From an uncultured Lachnospiraceae bacterium (GTDB lineage Bacteria > Bacillota > Clostridia > Lachnospirales > Lachnospiraceae): a DNA stretch of 57,798 nt. Made by a program: the position numbers and the translations under genes. This document shows positions 18,063-25,709 of the stretch, piece after piece. The stretch lies in NCBI GenBank assembly GCA_902781505.1, contig CACZJL010000011.1, positions 1 through 57,798 of the forward strand. The letters are read 5' to 3'. The notes below the pieces were generated by a model, which saw nothing but the letters and a program-made list of their open reading frames with translations, was not told the origin of the DNA and searched no databases. Numbering within the stretch: position 1 is the stretch's first letter; every line of letters starts with the position of its first letter.

Positions 18063-19823
18063 ATGAGCATTACATACGATCACGAGGTGATTCTGACAGA
18101 GGATATTTTCCATATCATTTCAGCAGATACCGAATTCTATAATTTTATAGCGACTGAACGAATCTATATTGCCATGGATCACATTGTTGTAAAGGAAGAC
18201 CAGGAACGCTTCAGACAGCAGTGTCTGAAGGCAGATGGCTCGAATTTCTTCGTACGCCTTTATGATAAGTACGACAAGGTCGTTCTGTTCTTCGCCTGTG
18301 TAGTACCTGCTCCGTTGCCGGAACAGCTTCTCATGCGACTTGTAAACATAGAGAAGATTGTTGAGCAAGGTTCCTTTTACAGAGATATGACGCTTGCACA
18401 GGCCGATATTTTAAAGCTTTATGGAGATCGGTTCTTCATCTATGATCCGAAGAAAGATACACTCGACATTATCAGTTATGACGGACGATGGGAAGAGGGA
18501 AATCCGATTCCTCTTGATAAGGTGCAGGACAAGCTTCTGTCTGCGACTCCGGAAGATAAGCAGAATGCAGTTTACGGGTTTATTCACAGCCTGCGCAGTG
18601 GTGAAATTGAATTTCATTATTCAATTGAGTCTGACTGCTTTGGGTTTGGAGGTGCTAAGAATACAGAAATTGCCGGAACTTCCCGCATTAAGGAAGGGAA
18701 GCATGTTCGTACAACCGGCTTCATTCACAGTGGCGGTGCCGTAAACCCTGCAAGAAAGCAGGTTCAGATTGACGCCTTAACCGGTCTGATTGCTAAGAAC
18801 GACATTACCAACATGGCAATTGAGGATATCAATGTCAAAAAGCGGAAAGATATTACAATCTGTGTCATCGATGTGGATAACTTCAAGAAAGTTAATGATA
18901 CCTATGGCCATATGGAGGGCGATGAAGTCTTAAAGACCGTTGCGTCCATCATGAAGGAACAGGTTGGAAACAGTGGAAAGGTCGGACGAATCGGTGGTGA
19001 TGAGTTCTTCGTCATCTTCTATGATGCTGATGATATGGAGCATATGAGAGGACGCCTCAGATCCATTAAGAACATGGTAAATGCAACTTATCCCGGCGGT
19101 AACGGCAAGGTTCCGGTCACACTTTCGTTCGGTTGTGCCGCATATCCTAAGGATGCTGATAACTTCGAAGATTTGTTTAAGCTCGCTGACTTTGCCGTGT
19201 ACCGCGCAAAGGAAAAGGGCCGTAATCGATATATCATTTATGATAAGGAGAAACACGGTACCTTAGAGGAAATCAAGAGCAAGAGCAATGCGATTGCACG
19301 AATCGATAATCGAGGAAATAAGACAACCGGTGATATCATTTGCCAGTTAATGACAAGGGTGGCTTTTGATGCGACCTATAATCTGGATAAGTTACTTGAT
19401 GATATGGTTGTGTCTTTAAATATCCAGAGAATCATGCTGTATGAAGGCGAGAATCCGAAGGTTGTGAAGATGGCCGGCGAACGCCGACCGACCGAAGATG
19501 TGCTTTCTGCCAATGCAGATTATGTCTCTGATGCAGATTTCTTACATGGCTTGAAGAAGTATACTTCGCTTGAACTTGACGAAGGCCAGGATCATATTCA
19601 GCTTGGCCTGATTAATGATGTTCATTTCTTTGAGGACAAGAGTCCGATTGTCTATCGAAAGATGGAGAATCTTGAGATTCAGTCGCTCTTAGAGATGCGC
19701 TTTGTAAGTGAATCGGGGATTCCAAGAATTCTCTCACTCCAATCTGTTCAGAAGCGTGTTACCTGGAATGACTCAAATAAAGAACTTTATAAGCTGCTAG
19801 CATTGATTGTGGCTAAATATTAA
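18063..19823 (+). CDS. GGDEF-domain diguanylate cyclase with flanking sensory domains
   Basis: The 586-residue soluble protein has a PAS-like N-terminal region (about 1-230), a GGDEF domain (about 235-400) with an intact RIGGDEFFVIF active site and the metal motif VIDVDNFKKVNDTYGH, and a GAF-like C-terminal region of about 180 residues. It should make c-di-GMP from GTP. No RxxD inhibitory I-site is visible five residues before GGDEF, so product feedback inhibition is probably absent. It is translationally close to the EAL gene (3-base gap), giving a synthesis and degradation pair in one operon. Confidence 0.92.
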   Translation: MSITYDHEVILTEDIFHIISADTEFYNFIATERIYIAMDHIVVKEDQERFRQQCLKADGSNFFVRLYDKYDKVVLFFACVVPAPLPEQLLMRLVNIEKIVEQGSFYRDMTLAQADILKLYGDRFFIYDPKKDTLDIISYDGRWEEGNPIPLDKVQDKLLSATPEDKQNAVYGFIHSLRSGEIEFHYSIESDCFGFGGAKNTEIAGTSRIKEGKHVRTTGFIHSGGAVNPARKQVQIDALTGLIAKNDITNMAIEDINVKKRKDITICVIDVDNFKKVNDTYGHMEGDEVLKTVASIMKEQVGNSGKVGRIGGDEFFVIFYDADDMEHMRGRLRSIKNMVNATYPGGNGKVPVTLSFGCAAYPKDADNFEDLFKLADFAVYRAKEKGRNRYIIYDKEKHGTLEEIKSKSNAIARIDNRGNKTTGDIICQLMTRVAFDATYNLDKLLDDMVVSLNIQRIMLYEGENPKVVKMAGERRPTEDVLSANADYVSDADFLHGLKKYTSLELDEGQDHIQLGLINDVHFFEDKSPIVYRKMENLEIQSLLEMRFVSESGIPRILSLQSVQKRVTWNDSNKELYKLLALIVAKY

Positions 19824-19841
19824 TTATATTATCAAGCTTTA

Positions 19842-19999
19842 AAGAGGGGCTGTGAAATAATCAGCTCATGAAAAAAAGAGAAGTAATAGCCGGAAACAGC
19901 TGATTACTTCTTTTTTTATGGTAAAATATTACCATACAAAAATGATATAAAAAGAGAGCTGGAAATAATGATTATCTCATTTTTTCACAGCCCCCTCTT
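19842..19999. mobile_element. Possible MITE-like element with 16-17 bp terminal inverted repeats
   Basis: AAGAGGGGCTGTGAAA (19842-19857) is repeated in inverted form at 19983-19999 with one extra base. The 158-bp interval is A+T-rich, non-coding, contains a terminator hairpin and a second hairpin ATGGTAA/TTACCAT (19918-19935). GGGGCTGTGAAA-like ends resemble insertion-sequence termini. I cannot see a clear target duplication, so this is tentative. Confidence 0.45.
19872..19918 (+). terminator. Terminator after the GGDEF gene
   Basis: GAAGTAAT (19880-19887) pairs with ATTACTTC (19903-19910), with AGC/GCT pairing inside the loop, an A-run before and seven T residues after. It lies inside the inverted-repeat element. 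Confidence 0.8.
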
Positions 20000-20044
20000 A
20001 CTTTTATGGGATATTTAATTAATCTTTTTTTGAAATGCAACACA

Positions 20045-20731
20045 TCAGGTCAGATCGGTTGCTTCCTCGTGTCTCTTTGCTTTGATTCTCTTGCCACGAA
20101 GCAGGATGAGAACCATAACACATGGTATTACACAGCCAAAGAATGCAGTTTTTTCGCGGAACCGGAAGCTCAGTGCAAGGCAGATTACAGCACTTACATA
20201 AAAGCTAACAAGGGTTCCAAGATAGAATAACCCTCTGTACTTCTTGGAGGTATCCTTTGTTACGACATAATCGATGAAGGAGTAGATAATCTGTCTCATG
20301 TTGTTTGTGTTAAAAATTGTTGCACTGTTCCAGCCATTCGCACCGGAGAAGTTACCCCACAGAGTGGCGGTCAGAATAAAGAGCGGATAGGTAGCGGGAA
20401 ACATTGGAACACCAGCCGGGATCAAAGCCGAAATGATGAAAAGAAGAAAGATTGCAAAGGCGGCAATAGACTGCGCATGTGTCGTTTTACTTAAGTTAAT
20501 GAGGTGGGCTACGGCAAGAGTCAGTCCAAAAATAAGAACCGCGCCAAGTCTTAAATATGCGTCCGAGCGCTTTTCTGGAAGAAAGAAGTGCACAATGATT
20601 TCAGTCAGATTTGCGCTGACCGCCTGAGCGAAGAGTCCTCTGACGAAGATTCCGTACATGGCGGCGAAACCACCGATTGTTGCTGCGAGAAAATGAAGAA
20701 CGATGTCTTCGTGTTTGTTTAAGAATGTCAT
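20045..20731 (-). CDS. DUF1275 (YoaK-like) integral membrane protein
   Basis: The 228-residue protein has about six hydrophobic helices. The pattern of an N-terminal helix with GGFAAMYGIFVRGLFAQAVSANLTEI and a central GNFSGANGWNSATIFNTNNMRQ segment fits the DUF1275/YoaK family. Function is unknown; a transport role is usually guessed. GGGAG precedes the start. It lies alone on the minus strand between the MITE-like element and a terminator. Family assignment is from motif resemblance only. Confidence 0.75.
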   Translation of the reverse strand: MTFLNKHEDIVLHFLAATIGGFAAMYGIFVRGLFAQAVSANLTEIIVHFFLPEKRSDAYLRLGAVLIFGLTLAVAHLINLSKTTHAQSIAAFAIFLLFIISALIPAGVPMFPATYPLFILTATLWGNFSGANGWNSATIFNTNNMRQIIYSFIDYVVTKDTSKKYRGLFYLGTLVSFYVSAVICLALSFRFREKTAFFGCVIPCVMVLILLRGKRIKAKRHEEATDLT

Positions 20732-20795
20732 TTTTTATTGCTCCCAATCACAGGATAAAATAGCAGGTGCCGGTAAAGTCCATTTTCAAAGACAG

Positions 20796-20834
20796 AAAAA
20801 AAGCACCCGTGGCAAGTATAGTGCCGCAGGTGCT
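20796..20834 (-). terminator. Terminator after cysE
   Basis: On the minus strand AGCACCTGCGGCA pairs with TGCCACGGGTGCT, with minor mismatches, followed by seven T residues. Confidence 0.85.
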
Positions 20835-20886
20835 TACATTTCAAGTTCTAAATTCAGACCAATCGAAGGATTGCGCAATGCGTGAA

Positions 20887-21864
20887 TCAGATTACATAAA
20901 CCCAGGAATCATCATTTCCATTTGAGGAATCTTCCGGTTCTTCAAAGGTAGCTTCACCAGACTTGGAGCCGCGCTTCATATGCAGCTCATGATTCTGAAT
21001 CGAAACGCGGGAATCAGCCGGCACGGACTTCGTGATAAATGCGTTAGAGCCGATAACGGAATTTGCCCCGATGACAGTTTCACCGCCGAGAATAGAAGCA
21101 CCGGAGTAAACCGTTACATAATCCTCGATTGTCGGGTGGCGCTTCTTGCCGTGAAGGAGCTGACCTGCACGGGTGGAGAGCGCACCAAGAGTCACTCCCT
21201 GGTAGACCTTAACGTGGTCTCCAATCGTAGTAGTGGAGCCGATTACGATACCCGTACCGTGGTCGATGCAGAAGTAATGGCCAATGGTAGCGCCCGGATG
21301 AATATCAATCCCGGTCTTGGAATGAGCATGCTCTGTAATCATTCTCGGAATTAAAGGAACTCCGAGCACAAAGAGCTCATGTGCGATACGGTTTAAGGCT
21401 GTTGTGTAAAGTCCGGGATAGGATAATACGATTTCGTCCTTGTCACACGCAGCAGGGTCGCCTTCAAACGTCGCTTCCAAATCCGTATCAAGATACTCTC
21501 TGATTTTAGGAATCGCCTCGGCAAATGTATAGGTGATTCTCCACGCTTCTTTCATCAGCGTGCAGTTGCTTGCAGTTGCGAATTCAGGAGTGCTTCGAAG
21601 CACTGTAGCAATCTGACTCTGCAGGTTGAATAACACGTCTTCAATCAGAACGCTTAATCGATTGGACTCATTAAAGCCCATGTAGTAGCGGTCTCTGTAA
21701 TAGCCAGGGAAAAAGATTCTTAAAAGCTTCTCAACGATGTCGATAATGACATCCTGATTCGGCTGATGAACTGTATCCATCTTGTCAATGTCGCGGCCCT
21801 TCTTGTAATCTGCAAGAATCAGATCCACAACATGCTTTACGTCATGCGCATTATTATTTTCCAT
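20887..21864 (-). CDS. cysE: Serine O-acetyltransferase
   Basis: This 325-residue protein makes O-acetylserine from serine and acetyl-CoA, the first committed step of cysteine synthesis. An N-terminal helical region (1-185) precedes a left-handed beta-helix of hexapeptide repeats (about 190-290) with the hallmark DIHPGATIGHYFCIDHGTG and a KRHPTIEDYV loop, as in EpsC-type enzymes. The C-terminal tail (SGEATFEEPEDSSNGND) is acidic. AAAGGGG precedes the start. It lies 23 bases downstream of the AI-2E-type transporter gene, probably on one transcript. Confidence 0.92.
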   Translation of the reverse strand: MENNNAHDVKHVVDLILADYKKGRDIDKMDTVHQPNQDVIIDIVEKLLRIFFPGYYRDRYYMGFNESNRLSVLIEDVLFNLQSQIATVLRSTPEFATASNCTLMKEAWRITYTFAEAIPKIREYLDTDLEATFEGDPAACDKDEIVLSYPGLYTTALNRIAHELFVLGVPLIPRMITEHAHSKTGIDIHPGATIGHYFCIDHGTGIVIGSTTTIGDHVKVYQGVTLGALSTRAGQLLHGKKRHPTIEDYVTVYSGASILGGETVIGANSVIGSNAFITKSVPADSRVSIQNHELHMKRGSKSGEATFEEPEDSSNGNDDSWVYVI

Positions 21865-21887
21865 AGGTGGTTCCCCTTTCTGGTGTA

Positions 21888-23207
21888 TTAATCATTATTT
21901 GTATCAGAAGCTGCCTTAGCAGCGGAGTTTACCGGTGAATCGGAAGTTTCAAACTCTGCAGATACATCGCGTGCTTCCGGGGTCTCAGAACTTTCCGAAC
22001 TTTTCGAACTTTCCGAGAGTTTTGCTGCGCGTCTTTCAGCCAGCTTCAGCTCGAGGCGCTTCGCATCTTCTTCGCGGTGTCGCTTACGGCGCTTCAGATA
22101 AGGAATAAACGCTTCATCATAGAGATAGTCTATAATACCGGCAGCAGGGATTGCAAGCAGGATTCCGACAACTCCGAACATTCGACCACCGACAATGATG
22201 GCGATTAAGATTACAATAGAAGGAACGGAAAGCGCACCTCCGTACATCTTTGGTTTAATAATATAGCCATCCACGGTCTGAATGATAATTGTAAAAATCA
22301 GGAACCACAGAGAATACCATGGGCTCACTAACAGCAGGAAAAATGCACCAATGATGGCACCGACAATCGGACCGAAGGTAGGCGCAAGATTCGTCACACC
22401 GACAACAACAGAAATCATCAGAGCATATGGCAGACCTGCAATCATCATAAAGATGTAGTTGGCAACACCAACAATCAGCGCATCGACCAGTTCACAGATA
22501 ATGTAACGTGTCATGATACTGTTACATCGATTCCAGAAAGCTGTGGACTGCGCGTACTTTTTGGGTGTCAGAGCCAGGCTCATCAGGCGGCGCATACCGG
22601 AAACAAGGTGCGTCTTGTCCAGCAGAAAATAGATGGACAGGATATAAGCAATCACCCAGTTTAAAGCGGAAGCACCGATGCTCGTAGACGCACTCATGAC
22701 AGAACCCATGTCGGAAGGCACGATACCAAGCAGTCGATTCAGCAGAAGATTTGTTACGCTGATAACATTAGAAATATCGATATTTAATGAGGAAGCATTG
22801 GTTCCGAGTCCTGCAAGCAACAGCTGCAGAGATTCAATGTAATTTCCAAGGTTTTTGGTAAATGTAATTACGCTGTCGACCATTTGTGGAATGAGGGCCA
22901 CGAGCAGGATTGCAAACATAGCAATAATAACAATCTCAGCCAGGACAACACCAAAAATCCGGTTTAACGTCGGATGTGTCTCCTTCAGCTTCATAAGAAG
23001 CGTGCTCTGAAACAGCTTCACAAGCGGATCTACAACATATGCGATAATCAGGGCCAGAATAACAGGCGTAAAAAACGAGGCAAATGTCAAAAAACTGTCC
23101 AGTACGATGTTCAGGTGTGTTATAATCACGTAGAAAAGAGCAATAAGACAACCACTTAGGGTCACAGCTCTCCAGTGTTTCATGTTCTTATCTTTTTTTA
23201 ATTTCAT
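21888..23207 (-). CDS. AI-2E family (PerM-like) membrane transporter
   Basis: The 439-residue protein has seven or eight transmembrane helices and the PerM/YdiK pattern, including GVTNLAPTFGPIVGAIIGAFFLLL and DGYIIKPKMYG. Family members have been linked to autoinducer-2 or ion export; the substrate here is unknown. The ATG at 23207 is preferred to a TTG four codons upstream because GGAG (23217-23214) is spaced for it. The C-terminal 60 residues are a hydrophilic tail rich in Ser and Glu with repeated SESSKSSESSE units, not typical of the core family. Confidence 0.88.
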   Translation of the reverse strand: MKLKKDKNMKHWRAVTLSGCLIALFYVIITHLNIVLDSFLTFASFFTPVILALIIAYVVDPLVKLFQSTLLMKLKETHPTLNRIFGVVLAEIVIIAMFAILLVALIPQMVDSVITFTKNLGNYIESLQLLLAGLGTNASSLNIDISNVISVTNLLLNRLLGIVPSDMGSVMSASTSIGASALNWVIAYILSIYFLLDKTHLVSGMRRLMSLALTPKKYAQSTAFWNRCNSIMTRYIICELVDALIVGVANYIFMMIAGLPYALMISVVVGVTNLAPTFGPIVGAIIGAFFLLLVSPWYSLWFLIFTIIIQTVDGYIIKPKMYGGALSVPSIVILIAIIVGGRMFGVVGILLAIPAAGIIDYLYDEAFIPYLKRRKRHREEDAKRLELKLAERRAAKLSESSKSSESSETPEARDVSAEFETSDSPVNSAAKAASDTNND

Positions 23208-23403
23208 ATGGATCTCCAAAGACGAAAATCCAGTCTGTAAGCCGACTGGAGTGTCTTAGTTAAAATAATAACTTTTTATTTATGATACCATATTGTACAC
23301 TGAAATACTACGCGAAGAATATTTTGAAAAAAATAAAAGCCGTAAACTGTGATAAAATCTGTATTATAACGAAAACAAATAATTAATTATGTTAATTACG
23401 GTC

Positions 23404-23432
23404 TTTACAAATTATGAAATCGGTTGTAGTAT
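23404..23432 (+). promoter_or_regulatory. Promoter of the candidate small RNA
   Basis: TTTACA (23404-23409), exactly 17 bases, then TAGTAT (23427-23432). The predicted transcription start is near 23439. Confidence 0.75.
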
Positions 23433-23438
23433 ACATTT

Positions 23439-23569
23439 ATGGGACAGATGGTCTCCCCGACCTCTGTCCTGGGCGGATGGTGCTTCGTTCCCCCATACAT
23501 GACCTACCGCCCATAATATATTTTTTCCCCATACGGACCTGTGTTGTCATGACACAGGTCTTCTTTTTT
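23439..23569 (+). ncRNA. Candidate trans-acting small RNA with C-rich loops
   Basis: The interval from promoter to terminator encodes about 131 nt of stable structure. Hairpin 1 (23442-23469) has perfect arms GGACAGA/TCTGTCC, an inner GGTC/GACC stem and loop TCCCC. Hairpin 2 (23470-23513) has perfect arms TGGGCGG/CCGCCCA and TTCCCCCAT in its loop. A third single-stranded TTTTTTCCCCAT follows, then a rho-independent terminator. UCCCC loops are the known seed of Gram-positive RNAs that mask G-rich ribosome binding sites. I could not match it to a riboswitch class. No credible ORF is present. Confidence 0.7.
23536..23569 (+). terminator. Terminator of the candidate small RNA
   Basis: GACCTGTGT (23536-23544) pairs perfectly with ACACAGGTC (23552-23560), then TTCTTTTTT. 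Confidence 0.92.
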
Positions 23570-23598
23570 GCGCAAAAGCATCTGCCCCGGGACGCCTC

Positions 23599-23627
23599 TT
23601 GCGTGAACCCGTAACTTTCGATAGATT
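23599..23627 (+). promoter_or_regulatory. Promoter of the polymerase-yolD operon
   Basis: TTGCGT (23599-23604), a 17-base spacer and TAGATT (23622-23627). No LexA-type GAAC-N4-GTTC box is evident around it. Confidence 0.55.
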
Positions 23628-23673
23628 ATAGATAGAATTCAAAGTCCCATCCGGACATGAAAGGAGGAGAAAC

Positions 23674-25236
23674 ATGAGCACAGAGAAGGAATCGCGCCAT
23701 CAGGACGCGCCGGTCGGCGAGAAGCCCCGCACGTACGCGGCGATTGATTTAAAGTCTTTCTACGCGTCTGTAGAATGCAGGGAACGCGGACTCGATCCGC
23801 TGACTACCAATCTTGTTGTCGCAGATAATTCAAGAACGCAAAAGACCATCTGTCTTGCCGTCTCTCCTTCCTTAAAGGCTGTCGGACTGCCAGGAAGGGC
23901 TCGTCTTTTTGAAGTTGTGCAGAAGGTTGAGCAGGTCAATGCTGCAAGACAGCTGCGTTACAAGCGTCCGCTAACCGGTTCGTCAGTAGATGCGGTGGAG
24001 TTAAGTCAGCATCCGGAAATGAAGCTCGACTATGTCACAGCCGTTCCTCAGATGCAAAAATATATGGATTGTTCCGCAAAGATTTACTCTATCTACTTAA
24101 AATACATCGCTCCGGAAGACATCCATGTCTACTCCGTCGATGAGGTGTTCTTGGATTACACGAACTATCTGAACACCTACAAAATGTCAGCGCATGAGCT
24201 GACCAGGAAAATTATCGGCGAAATCCTAAGTGAGACCGGAATCACTGCAACGGCCGGTATTGCGCCGAACATGTTCCTGTGCAAGGTTGCAATGGACATC
24301 GTTGCCAAGCATATTCCTGCAGATGAGGATGGCGTACGCATTGCGGAAATTGATATTCCGACATACCGTCGCACCCTCTGGAATCACAGACCAATTACCG
24401 ATTTCTGGCGCGTGGGACCAGGCGTTGCGAAGAAGCTCGCGGATCATGGAATCTACACCATGGGCGACATCGCCTATATGGCACTAAAGAATGAGGATTA
24501 CCTGTTTAAACTCTTCGGTGTAAACGCAGAATACCTGATTGATCATGCCTTTGGATACGAGCCGACCACCATCGCAGAAATCAAGGCTTATAAGCCGAAA
24601 TCCTCGAGTGTCGGTGAAGGCCAGATCCTGTGCTGCGATGAGCCTAAAGAGCGCGCCCGTATCATTGTAAAGGAGATGGCAGAAAACCTGTCGCTTCAAT
24701 TGTTAGATGCAGGCCTTGAAACCGACCAGATTGTGTTAGATATCGCGTTTGAAGCACTTAAGGGCAAGACCGGTCTATCCGCCTATGACGGAGAAATCAA
24801 ACAGGACCATTATGGCCGTTTTGCGCCGAAGCCTGGCCACGGAAGCGAAAATCTACCGCATTATACCAACAGCACGGCTCTGATTGTGGACGCGGCAAAT
24901 GCTATTTTTGACCGCATCTGTCCTTCAGGTTTAAAGGTGCGTCGCATCGGCATCGCTGGAGTGCACACGCGAAAGGAAGGCGGGGACTTTACACAGATGT
25001 CGCTGTTTGATTTTATGGGCGATGGCGCCGCCACGGGCGTTCCAGCACAACCCGGTGCGCCAACGATCCGCGGCCAGATGCCAGCCGCGGATTTGGAGAG
25101 GGAGAGAAGAGCGCAGCTTGCAGTCCTTGAATTAAAGAAGAAGTTTGGAAAGAACGCCGTCGTAAAGGCCAGAGACCTGCAGGAAGGCGCGACCGCAATT
25201 CAGAGAAATAAGCAGATTGGAGGCCATAAGGCGTAA
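23674..25236 (+). CDS. Y-family (DinB/UmuC-like) translesion DNA polymerase
   Basis: This 520-residue protein belongs to the UvrX/YqjW-like branch of error-prone polymerases. The palm motif AAIDLKSFYASVE (about 23-35) and catalytic YSVDEVFLDYT (about 152-162) are intact, followed by helix-hairpin-helix segments (VGPGVAKKLADHGIYTMGDIA) and a little-finger domain. The C terminus has MSLFDFMGD, a plausible beta-clamp binding motif (QMSLFDF). The start has AAGGAGG. The stop overlaps the start of a YolD-like gene, the usual pairing for this branch in Firmicutes. Confidence 0.93.
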   Translation: MSTEKESRHQDAPVGEKPRTYAAIDLKSFYASVECRERGLDPLTTNLVVADNSRTQKTICLAVSPSLKAVGLPGRARLFEVVQKVEQVNAARQLRYKRPLTGSSVDAVELSQHPEMKLDYVTAVPQMQKYMDCSAKIYSIYLKYIAPEDIHVYSVDEVFLDYTNYLNTYKMSAHELTRKIIGEILSETGITATAGIAPNMFLCKVAMDIVAKHIPADEDGVRIAEIDIPTYRRTLWNHRPITDFWRVGPGVAKKLADHGIYTMGDIAYMALKNEDYLFKLFGVNAEYLIDHAFGYEPTTIAEIKAYKPKSSSVGEGQILCCDEPKERARIIVKEMAENLSLQLLDAGLETDQIVLDIAFEALKGKTGLSAYDGEIKQDHYGRFAPKPGHGSENLPHYTNSTALIVDAANAIFDRICPSGLKVRRIGIAGVHTRKEGGDFTQMSLFDFMGDGAATGVPAQPGAPTIRGQMPAADLERERRAQLAVLELKKKFGKNAVVKARDLQEGATAIQRNKQIGGHKA

Positions 25237-25637
25237 TGAATCCATATAAAGATATCCTTGATACTAAGTGGGATGGTGTGAGACAACATGCACGGCAGGG
25301 AGCGGACGTGAGAGCGGCTCAGTTCTCGCCATTTGCCGCGCTCACAGGATACTCGGAAGAAATCAGAGAAACGGAACGACTCACAGAGCAGAAGGAAATC
25401 TTAAGCGACGAGGTAAAGCAGGAGCTGGATCTGAAACTGGCAGAATTGCGGGAACAGGTAAGGGCAGGCGAGAGGCCCGCGGTTACAGTCAGATACTTCA
25501 TTCCGGATGAACGAAAGAGCGGCGGGCGATACGAGGAGTATACGGGAACGCTGAAGAAGATTGATGAAGTTGCAGAAATATTGATATTTTCCGACGAAAA
25601 AATCGTAAAAATTTGTGAAATCAGTCGTATTTTGTAG
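25236..25637 (+). CDS. YolD-like protein
   Basis: This 133-residue protein starts within the TAATG overlap at the polymerase stop, implying translational coupling. RAAQFSPFAALTGYSEEIRETERL (residues about 26-49) is the conserved segment of YolD-like proteins found with UmuC/UvrX-type polymerases in Clostridia. A helical stretch and a small beta-rich domain (VTVRYFIPDERKSGG onward) follow. It probably regulates or assists the polymerase, as UmuD does elsewhere, but that is inference from association. Confidence 0.85.
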   Translation: MNPYKDILDTKWDGVRQHARQGADVRAAQFSPFAALTGYSEEIRETERLTEQKEILSDEVKQELDLKLAELREQVRAGERPAVTVRYFIPDERKSGGRYEEYTGTLKKIDEVAEILIFSDEKIVKICEISRIL

Positions 25638-25647
25638 GGCCCTCCAC

Positions 25648-25676
25648 TTTTAATAAGTAAAGTGAAATGGTACAAT
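25648..25676 (+). promoter_or_regulatory. Possible promoter of the HD-GYP gene
   Basis: TTTTAA (25648-25653), a 17-base spacer and TACAAT (25671-25676). The palindrome CACTTT/AAAGTG (25645-25664) covers the -35 box. The weak -35 suggests low or activated transcription. Confidence 0.45.
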
Positions 25677-25709
25677 AAGTATATATTTTACGTGTAGAGG
25701 TTGGGGCAC

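Noticed and set aside
23439..23515. Fluoride, ZTP or guanidine riboswitch
   Set aside because: GATGGT and CCTACC fragments are reminiscent of the fluoride class, but the required pseudoknot pattern is missing and the downstream gene is a polymerase, not an ion or drug exporter.
23414..23614. 66-residue open frame in the 23.4-23.6 kb gap
   Set aside because: It starts within the promoter of the small RNA, has no ribosome binding site, and reads through two perfect hairpins and the terminator.
23575..23673. LexA box before the Y-family polymerase
   Set aside because: GAACCCGTAAC is only a partial match to GAAC-N4-GTTC; the second half-site is absent.
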